From Nitrospirota bacterium (GTDB taxonomy: Bacteria; JACPQY01): DNA of 64,000 nt. Positions within the stretch are counted from its first letter, which is position 1. Each line of letters starts with the position of its first letter. A model generated the notes under the pieces. It did no database searches. It saw only the letters and a list, made by a program, of their open reading frames with translations, and was not told the DNA's origin. Made by a program: the position numbers and the translations under genes. Shown here in pieces: positions 51,692-60,491 of the stretch. The stretch spans positions 62,001-126,000 of the forward strand of contig JACPAV010000005.1 of the NCBI GenBank assembly GCA_016180645.1. The letters are read 5' to 3'.

Positions 51692-51807
51692 GTAGGGGAG
51701 CAGCTTTAGCTGCTCCCTTTTCTTGGAGCACTGGTCCCAAGAAGGGAGGACCTCAAGGTCCTCCCCTACGGCTCCCAGGAAGGCTAGGCTGAAGCCCGGG
51801 CCTACCA
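51692..51807. repeat. Class B REPIN followed by a degenerate class A unit
   Basis: GTAG at 51692, GGGAGCAGC/GCTGCTCCC, then GGGAGGACC/GGTCCTCCC and CTAC ending at 51769. A worn class A unit (GGCTGAAGCCCGGGCCTACC) lies at 51785-51807. Together they fill the gap between the OmpA-like gene and the tatT promoter. Confidence 0.85.
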
Positions 51808-51882
51808 AGCAGTGCTCTTCGATCCCGGAAACCGCATCCCCGCCCGACAACCGCCATCTACTCGGCCCCGATGTCCCGGCAA

Positions 51883-51934
51883 TTGTGACGTGCATCACAA
51901 TATTCCTTGACAATCCGCCCTCGGCGGATAGAAT
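51883..51934 (+). promoter_or_regulatory. CRP/FNR-like operator and promoter of the TRAP operon
   Basis: TGTGACGTGCATCACA (51884-51899) is a perfect TGTGA-N6-TCACA palindrome. It is followed by TTGACA (51907-51912), a 16-base spacer and TAGAAT (51929-51934). The ATG follows after ten bases. The operator centre is about 50 bases before the expected start of transcription. Confidence 0.65.
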
Positions 51935-51944
51935 TGCGCCCAAC

Positions 51945-52841
51945 ATGAAACACATCACCTTGCTGCTGCTGTTCCTTTCCGCCGCGATCACGACGAATTG
52001 CGGCGGAATCATCGTCAAGAATTTGAGGAAAGCGGGGCTCGTCGCCCAGCGCAATCCGGACCCCATGCTCATCAAGTACGGAGCACCGAGCAACCTCCTC
52101 CTGTTCGAAGGGTTGGCGGACACCTTCTCGGACAACGCCGACCTCATGAGCATCATCGCGCAGACGTACTGTAGCTACGCGATGGGATTTGTGCAGGACG
52201 ACGAGCCGGAGCGCGCGATGGTCCTCTTCATGCGAGGCCGCGATTTCGGTCTCCGCTCCCTGCTGCTGACGAGTCCCTTCAAGAAAGCCGTTCGAGCCGC
52301 AGCCGGGAAAAAGCCTGCAAATCAGGCGGAAGCCATCGAACAGGCCGTGGAGCATCTCGAAAAGGGCGTGGACGCCATCAAGGACAAGAAGCTCGTCGAG
52401 CGCCTTTTCTGGACGGGGAACTGCTGGGCCGGCTGGCTCAATCTTGCGAAGAAAGATCCGCTCGCACTCTTCGACATTCCAAAAGTGCTCTCCCTCATGA
52501 ACCGTTCGAAGGATTTGGACGATCAATATTTCTACGGCGGCGTACACGCCTTCTTCGGCGCATACTACGCGGGGCTGCCCTCCATCGCCGGCGGCGGCGT
52601 GGAAAAGAGCCAGAAGGAGTTCGACATCGCGTTCGGCCTGAGCAATAAGAAGCTCCTCCTGCCCTACGTCCTCTACGCCGAACAGTTCGCCACGCTCATC
52701 AAAGATGAAGCGCTGTTCGACAAGGTTTTGCAGGAGGTTCTGGATACTCCCTCGGACACGGTGCCGGAAATGACCGTAGCCAACGAAATCGCCAAGCTGA
52801 AGGCGAAACGCCTCATCTCCAAGAAAAATGAGCTGTTCTGA
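51945..52841 (+). CDS. TRAP transporter TatT-family protein
   Basis: 298 residues. After an N-terminal hydrophobic signal (ITLLLLFLSAAITTNC, a possible though atypical lipobox) comes an alpha-helical TPR-like protein: GLADTFSDNADLMSIIAQTYCSYAMGF, YFYGGVHAFFGAYYAGLPSIAGG, AFGLSNKKLLLPYVLYAEQFATL. These match the TRAP-T (TatT) family, first described with a periplasmic DctP-type partner in Treponema. It overlaps dctP by 14 bases and opens the four-gene TRAP operon. Probably helps load or deliver a hydrophobic ligand to the TRAP binding protein; that role is inferred. Confidence 0.88.
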   Translation: MKHITLLLLFLSAAITTNCGGIIVKNLRKAGLVAQRNPDPMLIKYGAPSNLLLFEGLADTFSDNADLMSIIAQTYCSYAMGFVQDDEPERAMVLFMRGRDFGLRSLLLTSPFKKAVRAAAGKKPANQAEAIEQAVEHLEKGVDAIKDKKLVERLFWTGNCWAGWLNLAKKDPLALFDIPKVLSLMNRSKDLDDQYFYGGVHAFFGAYYAGLPSIAGGGVEKSQKEFDIAFGLSNKKLLLPYVLYAEQFATLIKDEALFDKVLQEVLDTPSDTVPEMTVANEIAKLKAKRLISKKNELF

Positions 52842-53877
52842 CGCTCGCCGGCTGATCCTTTCCATCGGGGGTCGCGCCGCGGCGGCGATCCTGCTTGCCC
52901 TTGCTCTCTCGGTCGGCACCCGTCCCGCCCGCGCGGAGGATCTCCGGATCAAGATGGCCATTCTTCCCCCCGAGGGCACCACGTGGGGTCAATTCGTCAA
53001 GGAAACCGCGGACCAGATCGGAAAAGATACGCAGGGCCGAATCAAGATTACTCTCTTCGCCGGCGGCACGATGGGCGACGAACCGGATGTCGTCCGAAAA
53101 CTTCGCCTCGGCCAAGTGCAGGCGGCGGGCCTCACGGGGATGGGCCTGGGCATGATCGCTTCCGAGATCCGCGTGATCGAGCTTCCTTTGCTTTTGAAGG
53201 AGTACAAGGAGGCGGTCTTCCTGTCGGACAAGATGTTCGGAACGTTCCGCGACCTGCTCGCCAAGAAGGGAATGGTCCTCCTGACCCTGGGTCCCTTTGG
53301 AGGCATTTACATCTTCACGCAGAAGCCGCTTCACAAGCTCAGCGACATTGCCGGCGAAAAAGCGTGGGTATGGGCGGGTGATCCCCTCGCGGAGGCGATC
53401 TACAAGGAGCTTGCCGTCGTAACCCCCGTTCCCCTCCCCGTGATCGAGGTTCTCACCGCCCTCCAGACCGGGCTCGTCAATTCCTTCTACATCAATCCTC
53501 TCGGCGCCATCGCGTTCCAGTGGTACCCCTACGCCAAGTACATCGTTGACACTCCGCTCACCATGGCCACCAGCGGGTTCGTGGTCGATCAGAAGACCTG
53601 GGACAAGGTGAAGCCCGAGGATCGAGCTTTCATCAATCAGAGGGCCCAGGAGCTCATGGTCCGACTGGGCGAGCAGGTGGAGCGCGAGAACGAGAAGGCG
53701 CTCCTCGGTCTGAAGAAGAAGGGGGTCCAGTTCACCAAGATGGATCCGCAGGGCCAGGAGGAAATGATGGCCAAGATGGAAACCGTGCATCAGAAACTGG
53801 TCGGCGTGCTCTACCCCAAGCCCCTCCTCGAACAGGTTCAAGCCAGTCTCAAGGGCTACCGGTCCGGTAAGCCTTGA
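52828..53877 (+). CDS. dctP: TRAP transporter substrate-binding protein (DctP type)
   Basis: 349 residues. Signal peptide RRLILSIGGRAAAAILLALALS ending near ARA/ED; then the DctP fold with GTTWGQFVKETADQIG, LFAGGTMGDEPDVVRKLRLGQ, LHKLSDIAGEKAWVWAG and VLTALQTGLVNSFYINPL. The usual arginine-containing carboxylate pocket segment (about residue 170) reads GEKAWVWAG here, so the ligand may not be a simple dicarboxylate. It partners with the tatT, dctQ and dctM products. Confidence 0.93.
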   Translation: MSCSDARRLILSIGGRAAAAILLALALSVGTRPARAEDLRIKMAILPPEGTTWGQFVKETADQIGKDTQGRIKITLFAGGTMGDEPDVVRKLRLGQVQAAGLTGMGLGMIASEIRVIELPLLLKEYKEAVFLSDKMFGTFRDLLAKKGMVLLTLGPFGGIYIFTQKPLHKLSDIAGEKAWVWAGDPLAEAIYKELAVVTPVPLPVIEVLTALQTGLVNSFYINPLGAIAFQWYPYAKYIVDTPLTMATSGFVVDQKTWDKVKPEDRAFINQRAQELMVRLGEQVERENEKALLGLKKKGVQFTKMDPQGQEEMMAKMETVHQKLVGVLYPKPLLEQVQASLKGYRSGKP

Positions 53878-53984
53878 CCCCGCCCCCAAATCCGTGGACG
53901 AGTGGACAAGTGGGCAGGTGATCGAGAGACCATGACCCTCCCACTTGGGCACTTGACCCCTGGATCGCTCGACCACGCCTCCCG

Positions 53985-54476
53985 ATGAAAACGCTAAACC
54001 GCTTGACGGCCGGCATCTGCAAGGTGGAAAGCTTTCTCGTTTTCGCCCTCCTCCTCATCATGGTGTGCCTTTCCTTCTGGCAGGTCACGGCGCGCAACCT
54101 GTTTTCCAAGGGATTCCACTGGGCGGACGATTTTCTTCGTCACAGCGTGTTGTGGACCGGCCTCCTCGCCGCCTCGCTCGCCACCACCGAGGGAAAACAC
54201 ATCAAGATCGACATCTTGAACCTGCGCATGTCCGAAGCCGTTAAGATCAAGATCGAGGCGGTGATCAGCTTCATCGCCGCCGGCATGTGCGCGCTCATTT
54301 TCAAGACCGCGTGGGTGTTCGTCGCCACGGAGAAGCAGTACGCCGAGATGAACTATTCGCTCCACGTGGCCACGTGGGTCCTGGAGAGCATCTTTCCGAT
54401 CGCCTTCGGCCTCGCGGCCTTCAAGTTTGTCATACGGGGGTTGAACGGGCTGCTCGCCAAACCGCACAGGACGTGA
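53985..54476 (+). CDS. dctQ: TRAP transporter small permease (DctQ type)
   Basis: 163 residues with four hydrophobic helices (FALLLIMVCLSFWQVTARNL; LLAASLATTEGKHI; AVISFIAAGMCALIFKTAW; IFPIAFGLAAFKFVIRGL) and the DctQ signature W-x-DDFLRHSVLWTGLLAA. Forms the membrane complex with DctM. The 107-base gap before it contains only low-complexity words around GTGGACAAGTGG. Confidence 0.92.
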   Translation: MKTLNRLTAGICKVESFLVFALLLIMVCLSFWQVTARNLFSKGFHWADDFLRHSVLWTGLLAASLATTEGKHIKIDILNLRMSEAVKIKIEAVISFIAAGMCALIFKTAWVFVATEKQYAEMNYSLHVATWVLESIFPIAFGLAAFKFVIRGLNGLLAKPHRT

Positions 54477-54493
54477 TCGCCCGCGTCTGACCC

Positions 54494-55771
54494 ATGATTC
54501 TGCTCCTCATCGTTCTTCTCCTACTCTACTCCTCCTTCGGCGGTCCCCTCTTTACCGTCATGGGCGGCGCCGCGCTGATCGGGTATTACTTCGTGGCGGA
54601 TGTTCCCACAGCCTCCCTCATCGCGGAGGCGTACCGTATCGCCAGCGCGCCTTCCCTCATCGCCATCCCGCTCTTCACTTTCGCAGGCTACATCCTCGCT
54701 GAAAGCAAGGCTCCCGAGCGGCTCGTCAATCTTGCGAACGCGGCGTTCGGCTGGCTTCCCGGCGGGCTTTCCATCGTCACGCTCTCCGCCTGCACCATCT
54801 TTACGGCGCTCACCGGCGCGTCCGGCGTCACGATCATCGCGCTGGGCGGACTCTTGATGCCCTCGCTGATCAAGCAGAAGTATCCTGAGAATTTTTCGCT
54901 CGGATTGGTCACCTGCTGCGGCAGCGTGGGTCTCCTCTTCCCGCCCAGCCTACCCATCATCATCTACGGGATCGTGGCCGAGGTGGACGTCAGCAAGCTC
55001 TTCCTCGCGGGCATCGTGCCAGGCGTCGTCATCATGGTCTTCCTGTCCATTTACGCCATGTTCCGGGCGAAACGCGCGAAGGTCCCCCCGACCAAGATGA
55101 CCGTCCGGGGCATCGGCAAAGGAATCAAGGACGCCGCATGGGAGATCCCCATCCCGTTCGTCATCCTCGGCGGGATTTACGGCGGCTATTACACCGCGGG
55201 CGAGGCATCGGCCATCATGGCTTTCTACGTCTTCATCGTGGAGGTCTTCATCAGGCGTGAAGTCCGGTTCCGCGATCTCCCCAAGATCATGAAAGAAAGC
55301 ATGCTGCTCGTCGGCGGCATCTTGATCATCCTTGGCATGGCGCTCGGTTTCACCAACTTCCTCATCATCCAGCAGGTGCCGGACAAGATTTTCGAATGGA
55401 TCAACACCTACATTCACAGCCAGATCACCTTCCTGGTGGCGCTCAACATCTTCCTCCTCATCGTCGGGTGCCTGATGGATATCTTCTCCGCGATCGTAGT
55501 GGTTGTCCCGCTCATCGTTCCGATCGCCCGGAATTTCGGCGTGGACCCCATCCATCTGGGCATCATCTTCCTCACGAATCTTGAAATCGGGTATCTGACG
55601 CCGCCCGTCGGCATGAATCTTTTCATTTCCAGTTTCCGGTTTCAGAAACCGATCGTCCAGCTCTACCGCGCCGCCATCCCCTACATCGCCGTCCTCGTCG
55701 CCGCCCTTCTCGTAATCACCTACTGGCCGGAACTCTCCCTCTGGCTCGTGCATCGCCTCAGCGCCCCCTGA
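54494..55771 (+). CDS. dctM: TRAP transporter large permease (DctM type)
   Basis: 425 residues, about twelve hydrophobic helices. DctM signatures: IPLFTFAGYILAES, TALTGASGVTIIALGGLLMPSL, TCCGSVGLLFPPSLPIIIYG, LVVGCLMDIFSAIVVVVPL (read LIVGCLMDIFSA) and NLEIGYLTPPVGMNLF. Ion-coupled transporter subunit; 17 bases after dctQ. Followed by the 79-base-period REP array. Confidence 0.94.
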   Translation: MILLLIVLLLLYSSFGGPLFTVMGGAALIGYYFVADVPTASLIAEAYRIASAPSLIAIPLFTFAGYILAESKAPERLVNLANAAFGWLPGGLSIVTLSACTIFTALTGASGVTIIALGGLLMPSLIKQKYPENFSLGLVTCCGSVGLLFPPSLPIIIYGIVAEVDVSKLFLAGIVPGVVIMVFLSIYAMFRAKRAKVPPTKMTVRGIGKGIKDAAWEIPIPFVILGGIYGGYYTAGEASAIMAFYVFIVEVFIRREVRFRDLPKIMKESMLLVGGILIILGMALGFTNFLIIQQVPDKIFEWINTYIHSQITFLVALNIFLLIVGCLMDIFSAIVVVVPLIVPIARNFGVDPIHLGIIFLTNLEIGYLTPPVGMNLFISSFRFQKPIVQLYRAAIPYIAVLVAALLVITYWPELSLWLVHRLSAP

Positions 55772-55786
55772 CGGGTACGCGCTCAA

Positions 55787-56093
55787 GACGCGGGCTAAAG
55801 CCCGCGCCTACCAAGAACTCTCGCGTCCCGGTAGCCGCAGGCTTTAGCCTGCGTCCGAAGACGCACCCATAAAGGGTGCGCCTACCAGAAAATGGTTCAA
55901 TCCCTCTTGGTAGCCGCAGGCTTCAGCCTGCGTCCGAAGACGCACCCATAAAGGGTGCGCCTACCAGAAAATGGTTCAATCCCTCTTGGTAGCCGCAGGC
56001 TTTAGCCTGCGTCCGAAGACGCACCCATAAAGGGTGCGCCTACCCAATAAGGGTTCATCCCTCCTTGGTAGCCGCAGGCTTTAGCCTGCGTCC
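55787..56093. repeat. Tandem class A REPIN array, 79-base period
   Basis: GTAG feet at 55831, 55910, 55989 and 56068 are exactly 79 bases apart. Each of the first three units is a full REPIN (CGCAGGC/GCCTGCG then CGCACCC/GGGTGCG and CTACC) followed by a ~22-base spacer. The first two spacers are identical and the third has diverged; the fourth unit is a half. One extra unit precedes at 55787-55812. This is essentially all that lies between dctM and the metK promoter. Confidence 0.93.
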
Positions 56094-56106
56094 GTCGCCC
56101 CACGGA

Positions 56107-56135
56107 TTGTTTGACGTTCGGGCTTGGTGTATAAC
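56107..56135 (+). promoter_or_regulatory. Promoter and leader of metK
   Basis: TTGTTT (56107-56112), 17-base spacer, TATAAC (56130-56135). Unlike most operon heads here it has a leader of about 20 bases with a strong Shine-Dalgarno, AAAGGAGAT (56151-56159). There is no space for a SAM riboswitch. Confidence 0.55.
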
Positions 56136-56163
56136 ACCCCGCCTGATACCAAAGGAGATCATC

Positions 56164-57318
56164 ATGTCTGATTTGTTCACCTCCGAGTCGGTCACTGAAG
56201 GCCACCCGGACAAGATTGCCGATCAGATCTCGGACGGCGTGTTGGATGCCGCCCTCGCAGGCGATCCGACGAGTCGCGTCGCGTGCGAGTCCATGCTGAA
56301 GGACAACCACGTCATCGTGGCCGGCGAGATCACCACGCGCGCGCGCATCGATTTCGTCAAAGTCGCCCGCGATACGATCCGGGATATCGGCTACGACGAC
56401 GTCAAGAAAGGGCTGGATTGGAAGACATGCGAGGTTCAAAACCTCGTCGGCCAGCAATCGCCGGACATCGCCATGGGCGTGACCCGCGCGAAGGAGGAGG
56501 AACAGGGCGCCGGCGACCAGGGCATCATGTTCGGATTCGCCTGCAACGAAACGAAGGAGCTCATGCCCCTCCCCATCCTTCTCTCTCATCGCCTCTCCTC
56601 ACGCCTCTCCGAAACCCGCAAGAAGAACATCGTCGACTATCTCCGCCCGGATGGAAAATCCCAAGTGACCGTGGAATACGCCAACGGACTTCCCACGCGC
56701 GTGACCACCGTGGTGATCGCCGCGCAACACAATGAAGAGGTCTCCGATGACGCTCTCCGCGCCGGCATCACCGAACACGTCATCAAGCCCGTCATTCCCC
56801 AGGAGTTTTGGGCGAAGGACATGCGCATCTTCATCAATCCCACCGGGCGGTTCGTCATCGGCGGGCCGGCGGGCGACTGCGGCCTCACGGGCCGGAAGAT
56901 CATCGTGGACACGTACGGCGGCTACGCCCGCCACGGCGGCGGCGCCTTTTCGGGAAAAGATCCCTCCAAGGTGGACAGAAGCGCCGCCTACATGGCGCGT
57001 CACGTGGCCAAGAACGTCGTGGCCGCCGGGCTCGCCAAGAAATGCGAGATCCAGCTCGGCTACGTCATCGGCGTGGCCGATCCCGTCTCCGTCCGCGTGG
57101 ACACGTTCGGAACGGAAGCCGCCGATCCGCAAAAGATTTCAAGCGCCATCCGCGAGGTCTTCCCGCTCCGGCCGGCTCGAATCATCAAGTACCTCGACCT
57201 TCTCCGCCCCATCTATCGCAAGACGGCCGCGTATGGGCACTTCGGACGCGAGAACGAGGGATTTACCTGGGAGAGCACGGACAAGGCCGCTGAATTGAAG
57301 AGGTTGCTCCATGCATAG
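56164..57318 (+). CDS. metK: S-adenosylmethionine synthetase
   Basis: Forms SAM from methionine and ATP. 384 residues with [42 protein letters not shown]-type strand [31 protein letters not shown] and [17 protein letters not shown]. The ATG at 56164 follows a clear Shine-Dalgarno. Its end overlaps ahcY by 8 bases, so SAM synthesis and S-adenosylhomocysteine removal are coupled. Confidence 0.97.
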   Translation: MSDLFTSESVTEGHPDKIADQISDGVLDAALAGDPTSRVACESMLKDNHVIVAGEITTRARIDFVKVARDTIRDIGYDDVKKGLDWKTCEVQNLVGQQSPDIAMGVTRAKEEEQGAGDQGIMFGFACNETKELMPLPILLSHRLSSRLSETRKKNIVDYLRPDGKSQVTVEYANGLPTRVTTVVIAAQHNEEVSDDALRAGITEHVIKPVIPQEFWAKDMRIFINPTGRFVIGGPAGDCGLTGRKIIVDTYGGYARHGGGAFSGKDPSKVDRSAAYMARHVAKNVVAAGLAKKCEIQLGYVIGVADPVSVRVDTFGTEAADPQKISSAIREVFPLRPARIIKYLDLLRPIYRKTAAYGHFGRENEGFTWESTDKAAELKRLLHA

Positions 57319-58576
57319 TTTCAAAGCCTATCACGTCAAAGACGCCTCGCTCGCCGCCCGTGGGCGCGACCGCACGGAATGGGCGAAGAAAAGCATGCCC
57401 GTTCTCAGCCAGATCGAATCGGATTTCCACCGTCAGAAGCCTCTCAAGGGCCGCCGGGTATCGGCCTGCCTGCACGTCACCACCGAAACCGCGGTCCTCA
57501 TGCAGACTCTGAAGGCCGGTGGAGCGGACGTGGCGCTCTGCGCCTCCAATCCCCTTTCCACACAAGACGACACCGCGGCATACCTGGCCAAGGGGCTCGG
57601 CATCCGCGTTTATGCCATCAAGGGTGAGAATCGGAAGACGTACTACGACCATCTTCGAAGGGCCGTGGATCACAAGCCCGAAATGACCATGGACGACGGC
57701 GCCGACCTTGTTTCGATGATCCATTCCAAGAACGGCGAAAACGAGGAAGTGATCGGCGGCACGGAAGAGACCACCACCGGCGTGATCCGCCTCCGCAGCA
57801 TGGCGCAGAGCGGCGTTCTCCGCTATCCCATCATCGCCGTGAATGACGCGAATACGAAACACCTTTTTGACAACCGTTACGGGACCGGCCAAAGCACGCT
57901 GGACGGCATCATTCGCGCCACGAACCGTCTCCTCGCCGGAGCCACGTTCGTCGTTGCCGGTTACGGCCTCTGCGGCCGAGGCGTGGCGATGCGCGCGCGC
58001 GGCCTCGGCGCGAATGTGGTGGTCACCGAAGTAAGCCCCCTCATGGCCCTTGAGGCTGTGATGGACGGCTTCCGCGTGATGTCGATGGGCCGGGCGGCCA
58101 AGGAAGGCGATTTCTTCTGCACCGTCACCGGAAACACTCACGTGCTTCGGCAGGAGCATTTCCAAGCCATGAAGGACGGCGCGATTCTTGCCAACTCCGG
58201 GCACTTCAATGTCGAGATCGACATCCCCGCCCTTGAAAAGCTGTCGAAGTCCACCCGGACGATCCGTGACTACGTCGTGGAATACACGCTGCGCAACGGC
58301 CGGAGGCTCTACCTGCTCGCCGAAGGCCGGCTCGTCAACCTGGCGGCAGCCGAAGGTCACCCCTCCAGCGTGATGGACATGAGTTTCGCCAACCAGGCGC
58401 TGAGCGCGCGCTATATGGCTGAACACGCAGAGGAACTGGCGCCCGAGGTGATCCGTGTTCCGGAAGAAATCGACTCCGAGATCGCCCGGCTGAAGCTGAA
58501 ATCGCTCGGGGTGAACATCGATGGACTGACTCCGGAACAGAAGAAATACCTCTCCAGCTGGGAAGAAGGAACGTAA
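57311..58576 (+). CDS. ahcY: Adenosylhomocysteinase
   Basis: Hydrolyses S-adenosylhomocysteine to adenosine and homocysteine. 421 residues with [21 protein letters not shown]-type start (here [16 protein letters not shown]), [44 protein letters not shown], the NAD site [17 protein letters not shown] and the C-terminal [20 protein letters not shown]. It is the short form without the ~40-residue insertion, as in archaea and many bacteria. Confidence 0.97.
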   Translation: MHSFKAYHVKDASLAARGRDRTEWAKKSMPVLSQIESDFHRQKPLKGRRVSACLHVTTETAVLMQTLKAGGADVALCASNPLSTQDDTAAYLAKGLGIRVYAIKGENRKTYYDHLRRAVDHKPEMTMDDGADLVSMIHSKNGENEEVIGGTEETTTGVIRLRSMAQSGVLRYPIIAVNDANTKHLFDNRYGTGQSTLDGIIRATNRLLAGATFVVAGYGLCGRGVAMRARGLGANVVVTEVSPLMALEAVMDGFRVMSMGRAAKEGDFFCTVTGNTHVLRQEHFQAMKDGAILANSGHFNVEIDIPALEKLSKSTRTIRDYVVEYTLRNGRRLYLLAEGRLVNLAAAEGHPSSVMDMSFANQALSARYMAEHAEELAPEVIRVPEEIDSEIARLKLKSLGVNIDGLTPEQKKYLSSWEEGT

Positions 58577-58619
58577 CCTCTCTCTTGCGGATTCGCAACG
58601 TTCGGGGCATCCTCAACCG

Positions 58620-59654
58620 ATGATCCGGATCGGCCTGATCGGGTACGGCGAGTGGGGCCCCAATCACTTCCGCCACTTTTCCACGCTCCCCGGCTCGCGC
58701 GTCGTCTGTGTGTGTGATCTGAACGCCACCCGCCTCGAATCCCTGCGCCCCACGCATCCGGACCTTGAACTTGTGAGCGACGCGGACGCCGTCCTGGGCC
58801 GGAAGGACATCGACGCCGTTGTCATCGCCACCCCAGCCACCACCCACTTCCAGCTCGTGAAGGCGGCGCTAGAAAGCGGGAAGGACGTCCTCTGCGAAAA
58901 ACCCCTCACGCTGAAGTCCTCCGAATCCGACCTGCTCCATGAGATGGCCCAGCGCACGAAACGGATCCTCATGGTCGGACATGTGTTTCTCTTCAATGCC
59001 GGAATTCGCAGGTTGAAGGAGTATCTGGACCGCCACGCGCTCGGCACTCTCCATTACATCTACTCGTCCCGCCTCAATCTGGGCCCTGTCCGGCAGGATG
59101 TGGATGTGATCTGGGATCTCGCTTCCCACGACGTTTCGATCATGAACTACCTTCTCCAAGCGGAGCCCGAGGAGGTGTCGGCGAATAGTGGATTTTTCCT
59201 CCAGCGCCCGATCAGCGACGTGGCGTTCATCTCTCTCCGATATCCCAAAAACGTGCTGGTCAACCTCCACGTCAGTTGGATTGATCCCGTCAAACTACGT
59301 CAGATCACCGTCGTCGGCAGCAGCAAGATGATCGTATGGAACGACCTGAGCCCGATCGAGCCGATCCGCATTTACGACAAAGGGATCGTCCACGAGCCCC
59401 GATACAGCAACTTCGGCGAGTTTCATTACCTCACCCGCGAGGGAGACATCCAAATCCCGCGAATCGACCTCGTGGAACCCCTCCGGGCGCAGGACACCGC
59501 CTTCCTCGAATGCGTGAAACAGCAGAAACAACCGCTCTCTGACGGAGCATTCTCCGTTCGGGTCGTCCGCACGCTCGAACGCATTTCGGAAGCGCTGTCG
59601 ACCCCCCACACTTTCGCACCCGCTCCGCCGGCCCGCCTCCAATCCGCCGGCTGA
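58620..59654 (+). CDS. Gfo/Idh/MocA-family oxidoreductase
   Basis: 344 residues with the Rossmann start IGLIGYGEWGPNHFRHF, DIDAVVIATPATTHFQLV, the family lysine in VLCEKPLTL, and MVGHVFLFNAGIRRL. NAD(P)-dependent sugar dehydrogenases with this WGPNH motif often serve nucleotide-sugar or surface polysaccharide pathways. The neighbouring glycosyltransferase and polysaccharide deacetylase agree with this. Substrate unknown. Confidence 0.9.
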   Translation: MIRIGLIGYGEWGPNHFRHFSTLPGSRVVCVCDLNATRLESLRPTHPDLELVSDADAVLGRKDIDAVVIATPATTHFQLVKAALESGKDVLCEKPLTLKSSESDLLHEMAQRTKRILMVGHVFLFNAGIRRLKEYLDRHALGTLHYIYSSRLNLGPVRQDVDVIWDLASHDVSIMNYLLQAEPEEVSANSGFFLQRPISDVAFISLRYPKNVLVNLHVSWIDPVKLRQITVVGSSKMIVWNDLSPIEPIRIYDKGIVHEPRYSNFGEFHYLTREGDIQIPRIDLVEPLRAQDTAFLECVKQQKQPLSDGAFSVRVVRTLERISEALSTPHTFAPAPPARLQSAG

Positions 59655-59673
59655 CCGGTCCAGACCCGAGCCG

Positions 59674-60381
59674 GTGGAAATCCTGGTCCTCGTTCCCGCC
59701 TACAACGAAGAAGGCAAGGTGGGCTCGGTCGTCTCCGACGTGAAGAAGCACACCCCATACAACGTGGTTGTAGTGGACGACGGTTCAACCGACCGAACCG
59801 CCGCGGAAGCCCGCTCGGCCGGCGCGGAAATCGTCCAACACGGCGTCAACCGGGGCGTGGGGGCCGCCCTCCGAACGGGGTTCGGGTTTGCCCTCAAGAA
59901 CGGATACGAGGCGGTTGTCGTCATGGGTGCCGATGCGCAGGACCACGCCGAAGAGATTCCCCGCTTGCTGCTTCCGATGGAATCGGACGGCTGCGATTTC
60001 GTTCAGGGTTCTCGCCGCCTCGGCGGACTCCGCGCTGTCAACATCACCCTCTTCAGGCGCGTGACCACGTGGGTGTATTCCGCGTTGTTCGGCCTGATCA
60101 CCGGATTCCGGCTCACGGACGGAACGAACGGATTCCGGGCCTTCCGAACCCGCATCCTGAAGGATCCACGGTTGGACCTTTCCCAGCCCTGGCTGGATCG
60201 GTATGAACTCGAGCCCTATCTCATGTACCGCGCAATCAAACTTGGATACAAGCTCACGGAAGCCCCGGTCACGAAGTACTATCACATGGGAGAGCTGAGC
60301 TACACGAAAATGACTCCGTTCCGGGACTGGTGGAGCATCCTGCGCCCGCTCATCTTCCTCCGTCTCGGCCTCCGCAAATAA
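59674..60381 (+). CDS. Family 2 glycosyltransferase (dolichol-phosphate-mannose-synthase-like)
   Basis: 235 residues with LVLVPAYNEEGKVGSVV, VVVVDDGSTDRTAAEA, the metal-binding region VVMGADAQDHAEEIP (most relatives have DADGQ, here ADAQD), RRLGG and DGTNGFRAFRT. A GT-A enzyme of the DPM1/GtrB group, probably moving a sugar to a polyprenyl phosphate. It has no C-terminal membrane helices. GTG start at 59674, 19 bases after the oxidoreductase. Confidence 0.9.
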   Translation: MEILVLVPAYNEEGKVGSVVSDVKKHTPYNVVVVDDGSTDRTAAEARSAGAEIVQHGVNRGVGAALRTGFGFALKNGYEAVVVMGADAQDHAEEIPRLLLPMESDGCDFVQGSRRLGGLRAVNITLFRRVTTWVYSALFGLITGFRLTDGTNGFRAFRTRILKDPRLDLSQPWLDRYELEPYLMYRAIKLGYKLTEAPVTKYYHMGELSYTKMTPFRDWWSILRPLIFLRLGLRK

Positions 60382-60406
60382 GTGTGCGTCCGGAAACTCA
60401 CCTCCC

Positions 60407-60463
60407 GTAGGGGAGGACCTTCAGGTCCTCCCTTCTTGGGAGCAGCTAAAGCTGCTCCCCTAC
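60407..60463. repeat. Class B REPIN
   Basis: GTAG at 60407, GGGAGGACC/GGTCCTCCC, spacer, GGGAGCAGC/GCTGCTCCC, CTAC ending 60463. It lies between the glycosyltransferase and the deacetylase. Confidence 0.92.
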
Positions 60464-60491
60464 ACGCTCCGAAAGTAGCTTTCTCCTTCGG

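Noticed and set aside
55787-56093. Regular repeat-spacer array that could be taken for CRISPR
   Set aside because: Repeats are palindromic REP doublets of ~57 bases, spacers are nearly identical to each other, and no cas gene is present.
56100-56163. SAM riboswitch before metK
   Set aside because: The leader is only about 20 bases and contains a plain Shine-Dalgarno.
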